A stretch of DNA of 5,242 nucleotides, taken from an uncultured Acetatifactor sp. GTDB lineage: Bacteria; Bacillota; Clostridia; Lachnospirales; Lachnospiraceae. Below the pieces are notes generated by a model that ran no database searches, was not told where the DNA came from, and worked only from the letters and a program-made list of their open reading frames with translations. Both the position numbers and the translations under genes were made by a program. Positions within the stretch are counted from its first letter, which is position 1, and each line of letters opens with the position of its first letter. Positions 1 to 4,682 of the stretch are shown here, one piece after another. The stretch is from contig CAJUCE010000085.1 in the NCBI GenBank assembly GCA_910584865.1, positions 1 through 5,242 of the forward strand. The letters run 5' to 3'.

Positions 1-34
1 TGTTACGGAATAGTTAAAAAAATTTAGTCTGTTC

Positions 35-62
35 TTGACACAACCCTATATGGGGGCATACC
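35..62 (+). promoter_or_regulatory. Candidate promoter with operator-like pseudo-palindrome
   Basis: A perfect -35 hexamer TTGACA lies at 35-40. The expected -10 position holds only CATACC (57-62, spacer 16), which is a weak match. Between and over these boxes lies AACCCTATATGGGGGCATAC (42-61), a C-tract/G-tract pseudo-palindrome. Its layout resembles operators of the CsoR/CstR family of copper or persulfide repressors in Firmicutes, which often sit in the promoter spacer. The resemblance is from memory. The left half is short and imperfect, and no CsoR-like gene is visible in the window. A strong -35 with a poor -10 would fit a regulated promoter for the ORF at 84. Confidence 0.35.
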
Positions 63-83
63 GGGTACAGTACGAAGGAGAAT

Positions 84-350
84 GTGAATAATATCAAGAT
101 CGTGCATCTGCACTGGGGTCTTCAGCTGATTTTTGACGAGTCCCAGAAGGAAGGGAATAATGAGATATGGATTGATGTGTACCCGCTGACAAGGTTTCTG
201 GCCAAGCATACGCAGGCGGCGGTGAAAGTGGAGGGGACGAAAGAGTGGGTGAGGACGGGGGATATTGTGGATCCAGAGGTGGAGGAGTATGAGGCGCAGG
301 CTCCAGTGAAAGGGATGATACCGGAGGGTGGAGGACTTTCTGGAAAATAA
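84..350 (+). CDS. Hypothetical protein, 88 aa
   Basis: This is a GTG-started ORF of 88 residues that I do not recognise. The ribosome binding site AAGGAG at 75-80 sits only 3 bases before the GTG, which is tight; the ATG at 82 would hit a stop at once, so GTG 84 is the best choice. The reading frame is open upstream to position 39. The protein looks soluble: there is no signal peptide, no membrane segment and no cysteine. The N-terminal half alternates hydrophobic and charged residues (HLHWGLQLIF, then NNEIWIDVYPLTRFLA). The last third is acidic and glycine/proline-rich (DPEVEEYEAQAPV, then IPEGGGLSG), like a flexible tail. It lies downstream of the TTGACA element at 35. It could be a real small gene or a fragment of a larger one; no function is proposed. 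Confidence 0.5.
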   Translation: MNNIKIVHLHWGLQLIFDESQKEGNNEIWIDVYPLTRFLAKHTQAAVKVEGTKEWVRTGDIVDPEVEEYEAQAPVKGMIPEGGGLSGK

Positions 351-489
351 ATATATGCAAAGACAAAAGGCGGGACAGCATTTGAAATCTTGATGATATG
401 CATGTGCTGAGGCTAATTGATTTGCTGAGAGAGCTTGCCATAAACGGAACACAGCATTTGCCCTGGGGGCTGCCGCCGTGGTTTTATAT

Positions 490-518
490 GGAGCCTGGCC
501 AAAGGATGGTCAGGCTCC
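490..518. repeat. Stem-loop, 11-bp stem and 7-base loop
   Basis: GGAGCCTGGCC (490-500) pairs with GGTCAGGCTCC (508-518) over 11 positions with a single G-U wobble; the loop is AAAGGAT. Downstream the sequence is TGTTTGG, which is not a proper uridine tract. It is therefore at best a weak rho-independent terminator for the upstream ORF, and otherwise a stable RNA hairpin or protein-binding inverted repeat. On the minus strand the stem is followed by CATATAAAAC, which is no better. Confidence 0.6.
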
Positions 519-572
519 TGTTTGGTATGACGGGAATTTACTGCAGTTTTGCCGCGGAGTGTTTCGTTACAG

Positions 573-614
573 GTTTCTATATGCTTTGTGCCATTCGGCA
601 CCCAAATTAGAAAC
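573..614. repeat. Two-part inverted repeat
   Basis: An outer 7-bp perfect arm pair, GTTTCTA (573-579) with TAGAAAC (608-614), encloses an inner 5-bp hairpin, GTGCC (588-592) with GGCAC (597-601), which has an ATTC loop. The internal loop between them is 8 bases on one side and 6 on the other. It ends 23 bases before the TATAAT box at 638. Its role is unknown; an intergenic repeat unit or a structured RNA are both possible. Confidence 0.45.
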
Positions 615-637
615 AGGCATGCAGGGCTATGAGATTG

Positions 638-643
638 TATAAT
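638..643 (+). promoter_or_regulatory. Candidate -10 box of the oxidoreductase promoter
   Basis: A perfect TATAAT stands 86 bases before the start codon at 729. No good -35 is present at 16 to 18 bases upstream (the region reads AACAGGCATG), so the promoter would be weak or activator-dependent. Transcription would start near 650, giving a leader of about 80 bases that contains the stem at 674-711. Confidence 0.4.
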
Positions 644-673
644 CACCGCATTTTGGCATATGCTATGTAAATC

Positions 674-711
674 ATCCTATCCTGCGGTACCGTTGTTCTG
701 CGGGACAGGGT
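674..711 (+). promoter_or_regulatory. Leader stem next to the ribosome binding site
   Basis: CCTATCCTGCGG (676-687) pairs with CTGCGGGACAGG (698-709) with one A-C mismatch and two G-U wobbles. Two more pairs extend it outward to 674 and 711. The loop is TACCGTTGTT. The ribosome binding site GGAGGTGA begins at 718, so the stem ends 7 bases before it. Such a position could affect translation initiation or mRNA stability of the oxidoreductase gene. There is no uridine tract, so it is not a terminator. Confidence 0.5.
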
Positions 712-728
712 CATGGCGGAGGTGAAAA

Positions 729-2126
729 ATGCAATCGGTCTGGAGTGAAGATACACAAATCAGGAGACGGGAGTCCCTTGCGGGGGACATGGAGGCGGGA
801 GCCGTTGTCATCGGGGCAGGGCTTGCGGGGATTTTGACGGCTTATTACCTGAAGCAGACAGGTATCCGGGCGGTGGTTCTGGAGGCGGACAGGATTGGCA
901 GCGGGCAGACGAAGAATACTACGGCCAAAATCACTTCTCAGCACAATCTGATTTATGACAGGTTGATCCGGACCTTTGGCCGTCCCATGGCGGAGCATTA
1001 CGCCATGGCAAATGAGGCTGCCATAGGGGAATATGAAAGGCTGATTGTGGAAAAAGGGATTGCATGTGATTTTGCCAGGTGCCCGGCGTATCTGTATTCC
1101 CGGACCGGGACAGAGTTGCTGAAACGGGAGGCGGAGGCCGCGCAGTCTCTGGGCATAAAGGCATCCTTTAAAACAGAATGCGAGCTTCCCCTGACGGTTG
1201 CAGGCGTAACAGGGTTCGAGAACCAGGCAAGGTTTCACCCACTGAAATTTCTGGCGGAAATGGCGGAGGAAGTGGAAGTCTACGAGCAGACGAAGGTGCT
1301 GAAGGTTGAGGGCAGAAGGGTGGAGACTGTCGGGGGGACAGTGACGGCGGAGCATATTGTGTTTACCGCCCATTACCCTTTTATCAATGTGCCGGGGTAC
1401 TATTTTGCCAGGATGCACCAGGAGCGGAGCTACGTGGTGGCCCTGGAGGGCGCGGAGAGGCTGCAGGGAGAGTACCTGGGGATTGACAGAGACGGTCTTT
1501 CTTTTCGGACATGCGGAGATCTTGTACTTCTGGGAGGCGGAAGCCACCGGACGGGGGTGAACCGGGAGTGGAGGAGCAGGGAGCCGGACCCGGTAAGCAG
1601 GACAGGCTCCGGATGCAGCTATGAGATGCTGCGCAGCAGAGCCCGGGAGCTCTATCCCGGATGCCGGGAAGTGTCCCACTGGTCCGCCCAGGACTGCATG
1701 ACACTGGACGGACTGCCTTATATCGGAAGGTTTTCCAGGCGAAAGCCATTCTGGTATGTGGCCACGGGCTTTGGAAAATGGGGTATGACCTCCGCCATGG
1801 TCAGCGCCCGCATCCTGACGCCCCTGATCAGCGGACAGGACTGTCCGGAAGGGGATATTTTCTCTCCGGGGAGGCATTTTACGGCACAGGCAGCGAAAAA
1901 CCTGGCGATGCATGGCGCGTATACGGTGAAAGGCCTGGCAAAGCATCTTCTGCCCTCCGGGAACAGCAGGATAGTCCCCAACTGCCCCCACATGGGCTGT
2001 AGACTGGAGTGGAATCCGGAGGAGGAAAGCTATGACTGTCCCTGCCACGGATCCCGGTTCGACAGGGAAGGGCGCCTGCTAGACGGTCCGGCTCAGACGG
2101 ACTGCAGAAGGCGGGAGAGGCCCTGA
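729..2126 (+). CDS. FAD-dependent oxidoreductase with C-terminal Rieske [2Fe-2S] domain
   Basis: The 465-residue cytoplasmic protein joins a DAO-type (glycine/D-amino-acid oxidase fold) flavin domain to a Rieske domain. The ribosome binding site GGAGGTGA at 718-725 supports ATG 729. The dinucleotide-binding motif GAGLAG lies at residues 29-34, with the ribose-binding acidic residue E52 at the end of the second strand. The conserved block GSGQTKNTTAKIT follows at 57-69. The segment DGLPYIG...GFGKWGMT in the second half is the C-terminal FAD-contacting region of this family. The Rieske site is CPHMGC at 419-424 and CPCHGS at 437-442. C419, H421, C437 and H440 are the cluster ligands, while C424 and C439 are placed to form the stabilising disulfide of bc1-type Rieske domains. 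The proline loop GPA is present. Relatives include Bacillus YhfW-like proteins; the substrate is unknown. The last 8 residues (DCRRRERP) look unlike a family tail, and a +1 frame reading would continue differently. A cyclase-like gene follows after 72 bases. Confidence 0.93.
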   Translation: MQSVWSEDTQIRRRESLAGDMEAGAVVIGAGLAGILTAYYLKQTGIRAVVLEADRIGSGQTKNTTAKITSQHNLIYDRLIRTFGRPMAEHYAMANEAAIGEYERLIVEKGIACDFARCPAYLYSRTGTELLKREAEAAQSLGIKASFKTECELPLTVAGVTGFENQARFHPLKFLAEMAEEVEVYEQTKVLKVEGRRVETVGGTVTAEHIVFTAHYPFINVPGYYFARMHQERSYVVALEGAERLQGEYLGIDRDGLSFRTCGDLVLLGGGSHRTGVNREWRSREPDPVSRTGSGCSYEMLRSRARELYPGCREVSHWSAQDCMTLDGLPYIGRFSRRKPFWYVATGFGKWGMTSAMVSARILTPLISGQDCPEGDIFSPGRHFTAQAAKNLAMHGAYTVKGLAKHLLPSGNSRIVPNCPHMGCRLEWNPEEESYDCPCHGSRFDREGRLLDGPAQTDCRRRERP

Positions 2127-2168
2127 AGGGCTTTGGACACTTACAGTGACTTTCAGTATCATCGAAAA

Positions 2169-2184
2169 GCCTGCCGGAGCAGGC
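2169..2184 (+). promoter_or_regulatory. Hairpin abutting the ribosome binding site of the cyclase-like gene
   Basis: GCCTGC (2169-2174) and GCAGGC (2179-2184) form a perfect 6-bp stem with a CGGA tetraloop. The ribosome binding site GGAGGGG starts at the next base, 2185. The hairpin cannot terminate transcription because no uridines follow. It may insulate or tune initiation at ATG 2199 within the shared transcript. Confidence 0.45.
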
Positions 2185-2198
2185 GGAGGGGAGAAAGG

Positions 2199-3056
2199 AT
2201 GGCTTCAGGAAAAAAGGGATGGTTCTATGGATGGTATTTCAAATGTCAGTCCGATACACAGACTCTGGCGGTGATACCGGCGGTTCATCAGACCGGAAGG
2301 AAAAGAACCTGTTCCATTCAGATTATTACAGAAAAGCAGTCATGGACGGTTCCCTTTCCCGGGAAGGCGTTCCGGCGGAAAGGGAGGACAATCTCCATCG
2401 GAAAGAACCGGTTCGGGGAGATGGGAATACGACTGGCAGTATGCGCGCCGGGGCTGATCGTAAAAGGGAAGCTTGTATTCGGTGCGCTCCATCCTTTAAG
2501 GTACAGCATCATGGGGCCTTTTTTCCTGATACCTTTTTTGGAATGCAGCCACAGTGTATGGAGCATGAGGCATCTGGTACAGGGAAAGGTGTATGTAAAC
2601 GGGACGGCATATTCGTTTGACAGGGCGCAGGGCTATTGGGAAGGAGACAGGGGACGGTCTTTTCCCAGGGAATATATCTGGACCCAGTGCAGCTTTCCCG
2701 GGGGCGCATTGATGCTTTCCGTTGCCGATATACCCCTGGCAGGTTTTCATTTCCAGGGGATTATCGGCATTGTGCTGCTGAATGGCAGGGAGTACAGACT
2801 GGCTACGTATCTGGGGGCAGGGAAATCCGAAATCCGAAACGGGCGGGTCAGGGTGGTTCAGGGCAGCATGGAACTGGAGGCGGAGCTTCCGGATAGAACC
2901 GGAAAACCTTTAAAGGCTCCGGCTAAGGGGGATATGGTCAGGACAATCCATGAAAGCGCGGCCTGCAGGGCGAAATACCGGTTCCGGAGGAAAGGACGCA
3001 CGCTTCTTAACTTTGAGACGGACAGGGCGTCTTTTGAGTATGAATACAGGAGTTGA
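2199..3056 (+). CDS. Tocopherol cyclase family protein
   Basis: The 285-residue protein matches the bacterial branch of the tocopherol-cyclase fold family (Pfam Tocopherol_cycl, recalled). The N-terminal GWYFK at residues 11-15 is its hallmark, followed by IGKNRF near 67-72, IMGPFFLIPFLEC at 104-116 and GYWEGDRGRSFPREYIW at 145-161. These correspond to the core beta-rich domain. There is no signal peptide or clear membrane helix. I start it at ATG 2199 because GGAGGGG lies 8 to 14 bases upstream and GWYFK then sits where relatives have it; the frame is open further up to a TTG at 2133, without support. Length is as expected, and the C-terminal FETDRASFEYEY is intact. Plant members close the chromanol ring of tocopherol; bacterial members are uncharacterised, so activity is not claimed. 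R151 replaces the tryptophan usual in the D-W-G-x-S/A-F-P signature. It follows the Rieske flavoprotein by 72 bases and probably shares its transcript. Confidence 0.88.
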   Translation: MASGKKGWFYGWYFKCQSDTQTLAVIPAVHQTGRKRTCSIQIITEKQSWTVPFPGKAFRRKGRTISIGKNRFGEMGIRLAVCAPGLIVKGKLVFGALHPLRYSIMGPFFLIPFLECSHSVWSMRHLVQGKVYVNGTAYSFDRAQGYWEGDRGRSFPREYIWTQCSFPGGALMLSVADIPLAGFHFQGIIGIVLLNGREYRLATYLGAGKSEIRNGRVRVVQGSMELEAELPDRTGKPLKAPAKGDMVRTIHESAACRAKYRFRRKGRTLLNFETDRASFEYEYRS

Positions 3057-3064
3057 TGAGATGT

Positions 3065-3211
3065 TTACAGCTCCTTTTCATAGGGGTTCTTCCAGTAGGG
3101 GCAGAGGTATGCCTCGCTCTGGTATGCCAGGAGGAAATGGAAGAATACCGCAGGAATCTGAAATTCTTGGGATAACGGCTCAAAAGCTATTGCAATCCAT
3201 ACCCCCTTATG
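3065..3211 (-). pseudogene. Possible gene tail without a start, minus strand
   Basis: Reading the minus strand from 3211 to the TAA at 3065-3067 gives 48 open codons with no ATG, GTG or TTG. Upstream the frame is closed by TAA. The last 30 or so residues (FLLAYQSEAYLCPYWKNPYE and onward to KEL) look protein-like, with aromatic and charged residues in balance and GC-rich third positions like the real genes. The plus-strand reading of the same bases is a Gly/Arg/Ser-rich string typical of a shadow frame. It would be the 3' remnant of a gene convergent with the cyclase-like gene, whose stop lies 9 bases away. I do not recognise the family, and it may be chance. Confidence 0.25.
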
Positions 3212-3218
3212 TTATGAT
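3190..3218 (+). promoter_or_regulatory. Sigma-A type promoter with extended -10
   Basis: The boxes are TTGCAA (3190-3195), a 17-base spacer and TATGAT (3213-3218), preceded by TG at 3210-3211, giving the extended -10 form TGTTATGAT. This is the best promoter match in the window. Transcription should start around 3225. The transcript would run through the broken small gene at 3439 and probably on to the HAD phosphatase at 3701. The spacer contains ATACCCCC, a half-site reminiscent of the motif at 42-61. Confidence 0.7.
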
Positions 3219-3225
3219 GAAATCA

Positions 3226-3250
3226 CTTCAGAAAATCTGATTTTCTTGAG
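3226..3250. promoter_or_regulatory. Palindrome over the presumed transcription start
   Basis: CTTCAGAAAATC (3226-3237), one central T, then GATTTTCTTGAG (3239-3250) form a 12+1+12 inverted repeat with two mismatched positions in each arm. The inner 8-bp arms are perfect. It begins about 8 bases after the -10 box. That is the classic place for a repressor operator, although an AT-rich hairpin at the mRNA 5' end would look the same. Confidence 0.45.
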
Positions 3251-3289
3251 GGCAGGAGTTATGACAGCTTAAGGCTGAAAGCTTCTGCC
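3251..3289 (+). repeat. Leader stem-loop, 8-bp stem
   Basis: GGCAGGAG (3251-3258) pairs with CTTCTGCC (3282-3289) with one G-U wobble. Inside the loop, AGCTT (3266-3270) can pair with AAGCT (3279-3283), competing for the innermost outer pairs. It belongs to the leader of the transcript starting near 3225. No uridine tract follows, so it is not a terminator. Confidence 0.4.
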
Positions 3290-3344
3290 GTGTGGCATTG
3301 ATCTGGGCGTTTTGCCTGAAGTAACCCATCCATGATTGAAGAGA

Positions 3345-3391
3345 GCAGGCAGACGCAGGAGTGCTGGACCGTCTGTTTCCCGTCTGCCTGC
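3345..3391 (+). repeat. Perfect 11-bp inverted repeat with an alternative pairing
   Basis: GCAGGCAGACG (3345-3355) and CGTCTGCCTGC (3381-3391) are perfectly complementary around a 25-base loop. The loop contains CGTCTG (3370-3375), which can instead pair with CAGACG (3350-3355). The two hairpins exclude each other. The ribosome binding site AAGGAGG at 3401-3407 starts 9 bases downstream. This could be a translational switch or a dimer-binding DNA site; it could also be a leftover of the decayed gene that follows. Confidence 0.5.
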
Positions 3392-3438
3392 CAGAAAGGA
3401 AAGGAGGTATGTATAAAACAGACAAAAAGGAGAAGCAG

Positions 3439-3660
3439 ATGAATGTACCTGTGCTGGAGACGGAGAGGCTGGCTGACAAGGTGAGGGAAAAGAAAATGGG
3501 CGAACTGTTTGCGGATATGGAAAAATAGACATCCAGGACGAGCGGCGTAATACTGCCAATGAGAAGAAACGGGCCGACTATGCGGAAAAACGGGCAGACG
3601 AGAGATGCAGGGCATTTTGGCATCGCCCTGGAACTGGCGCGGTATGTGGCGGGAGAGTGA
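3439..3660 (+). pseudogene. Small coiled-coil protein gene broken by two frameshifts
   Basis: Translation starts best at ATG 3439, with AAGGAG at 3427-3432; the in-frame ATG at 3409 has AAGGAGG only 1 base away. The first frame ends at TAG 3526 after 29 codons (MNVPVLETERLADKV...LFADMEK). One base back, the frame opens as IDIQDERRNTANEKK, then RADYAEKRADERCRAF. At 3615-3618 a run of four T shifts it again, to FGIALELARYVAGE and TGA 3658. The three pieces together make about 74 residues of highly charged helical sequence with AEKRAD-type coiled-coil repeats. It resembles the C-terminal tails attached to Rpn/PD-(D/E)XK transposase-like proteins in Lachnospiraceae; this is an impression from memory. 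Both breaks lie in homopolymer runs (A5 and T4), so sequencing error should be excluded. The HAD gene starts 40 bases later. Confidence 0.55.
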
Positions 3661-3700
3661 AATCCATACCGCAGCTGTTACACTAATTGGAGAAAAAACG

Positions 3701-4504
3701 ATGGAATATAAGCTGATTGCCGTGGACATGGACGGCACGCTGCTTGACAGCAGGGGACAGATTACGGACAAAACGATTCAAACCGTCAGAAGGGTGGCCG
3801 AAGCAGGCATACTGTTCACCGTCTGCACCGGGAGGCCCATCCAGGGAGTGGAGAAATACAACGAAATTCTGCGTCTGAAGGGACCGGCCATCACCTATAA
3901 CGGCGCAGTGATTGTGGATATGGAAAGCCGGGAAACGCTGTTTGAACAGGGACTGCTGCGCAGCGATGCCGGGAAAATTATAGAGCTCGGCCTGCAGTAT
4001 GATACCACCATGTGCATCTGGGCAGGCGGCCGGCTCTACGGGAACAGGCTAAACGACAGAATCCACGATTATAAAAAGCTTTCCGGTGTGGAACCGGTCC
4101 TTGCAAAGAATTTCGACCAGCTGTTGGATAAGGGCATCCCAAAAATTCTGTGGTATGATGATGAAAAACGGATTCAGGAGGCGGTAAACGGTATTTCGGC
4201 AAAGCTGTTTACGGAAGTCACATACTGTACGTCACAGCCTGCCTTTTTGGAGTTTTTCAACAGGAATGTGTCGAAGGCAAAGGCAATGGAGAAGATCGGC
4301 GAACGCTACGGCATCCGACGGGAGGAGATGATCGCCATCGGCGACGGGCTCAATGACCTGGACATGATACGGTACGCAGGCCTGGGGATTGCAATGGGCA
4401 ACGCGCAGGAGGAGGTCAAAAAGCATGCCCGGTTCATAACGGCAGCCAACGACGAGGATGGGGTGAGCAGAGCGATCGAGAGGATTCTGGGGTGGCAGGA
4501 CTGA
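3701..4504 (+). CDS. Cof-type HAD-IIB family phosphatase
   Basis: This is a 267-residue cytoplasmic Mg-dependent phosphatase of the haloacid dehalogenase superfamily, with a C2B cap. Motif I is DMDGTLLD at residues 9-16, with D9 the nucleophile and D11 the acid/base. Motif II is the threonine of CTGRP (T43). Motif III is the lysine in NVSKAKAM (K192). Motif IV is GDGLNDLDM at 214-222, with D215 and D219 binding the metal. Relatives such as YidA act on sugar phosphates or other small phosphoesters; the substrate here cannot be told. The frame is open upstream to 3605, but I start at ATG 3701: GGAG at 3689-3692 lies 8 bases before it, and the protein then begins MEYKLIAVDMDGT as family members do. 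The upstream extension merely reads through the broken small gene. Motif IV has L217 where glutamate is more common. It is likely transcribed from the promoter at 3190 and followed after 42 bases by the truncated acetyltransferase. Confidence 0.93.
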   Translation: MEYKLIAVDMDGTLLDSRGQITDKTIQTVRRVAEAGILFTVCTGRPIQGVEKYNEILRLKGPAITYNGAVIVDMESRETLFEQGLLRSDAGKIIELGLQYDTTMCIWAGGRLYGNRLNDRIHDYKKLSGVEPVLAKNFDQLLDKGIPKILWYDDEKRIQEAVNGISAKLFTEVTYCTSQPAFLEFFNRNVSKAKAMEKIGERYGIRREEMIAIGDGLNDLDMIRYAGLGIAMGNAQEEVKKHARFITAANDEDGVSRAIERILGWQD

Positions 4505-4546
4505 TCTACAGAGATGGACGAAGCAGTCTGGCTTACGGAGGGATAA

Positions 4547-4682
4547 ATGAACATTTTGGAAGTTGCAGAGACGACACCGTCACTGATAGAACAGCTTGTT
4601 GCCGTATGGGAAAAATTCGTAAAGGCAACGCACCTGTTTTTATCAGAGAACGAGGTGGAAGAAATCAAAAAGTATGTCCGAG
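4547..4682 (+). pseudogene. Truncated GNAT N-acetyltransferase, 5' part only
   Basis: GGAGGG at 4537-4542 precedes ATG 4547. The first 44 or so codons (MNILEVAETTPSLIEQLVAV, then WEKFVKATHLFLSENEVEEI, then KKYV) match the N-terminus of YjaB-like GNAT acetyltransferases, in which an acidic helix with W-x-x-S/F-V-x-A-T-H-x-F-L-S is characteristic. Family members have about 145 residues, so the acetyl-CoA-binding core (motifs A and B) is missing. After the junction at roughly 4676-4686 the frame reads 20-odd residues of sequence antisense to a recombinase and stops at 4750. No enzyme activity can remain. The gene sits 42 bases after the HAD phosphatase and was probably the last gene of that operon before the rearrangement. 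Confidence 0.8.

Larger units (their letters stand above)
351..728. other. Intergenic region without a convincing gene
   Basis: About 380 bases separate the 88-residue ORF from the FAD oxidoreductase. A 70-codon plus-strand reading from 398 and a 77-codon minus-strand reading from 646 are open, but neither has a ribosome binding site or a recognisable product. What the region does hold is structure: a stem-loop at 490-518, a two-part stem at 573-614, a TATAAT box at 638-643 and a long stem at 674-711 just before the next ribosome binding site. It is most simply a 3' end followed by the promoter and leader of the oxidoreductase gene. Confidence 0.6.

Noticed and set aside
398..610. 70-codon plus-strand ORF from 398
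   Set aside because: It has no ribosome binding site, runs through the two stem-loops, and has a composition not resembling the real genes. It is better explained as structured intergenic sequence.
711..2048. 445-codon open minus-strand reading opposite the oxidoreductase
   Set aside because: It is rich in Pro, His, Arg and Cys with no domain, and it mirrors a strongly supported FAD/Rieske gene. It is a shadow of GC-rich codon usage.
2118..2133. Small hairpin AGGCCC-TGAA-GGGCTT at the oxidoreductase stop codon, considered as a terminator
   Set aside because: The stem has only 6 pairs, one a wobble, and is followed by TGGACAC rather than a uridine run. The next gene is close and on the same strand.
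2133..2198. Upstream TTG extension of the cyclase-like protein
   Set aside because: There is no ribosome binding site at the TTG. The extension crosses the 2169-2184 hairpin and the true ribosome binding site, and it adds Arg/Lys-rich residues not expected in the family.
3605..3700. Upstream extension of the HAD phosphatase to ATG 3605
   Set aside because: The extra 32 residues are an out-of-frame reading of the broken small gene. The family N-terminus starts at ATG 3701, which has its own ribosome binding site.
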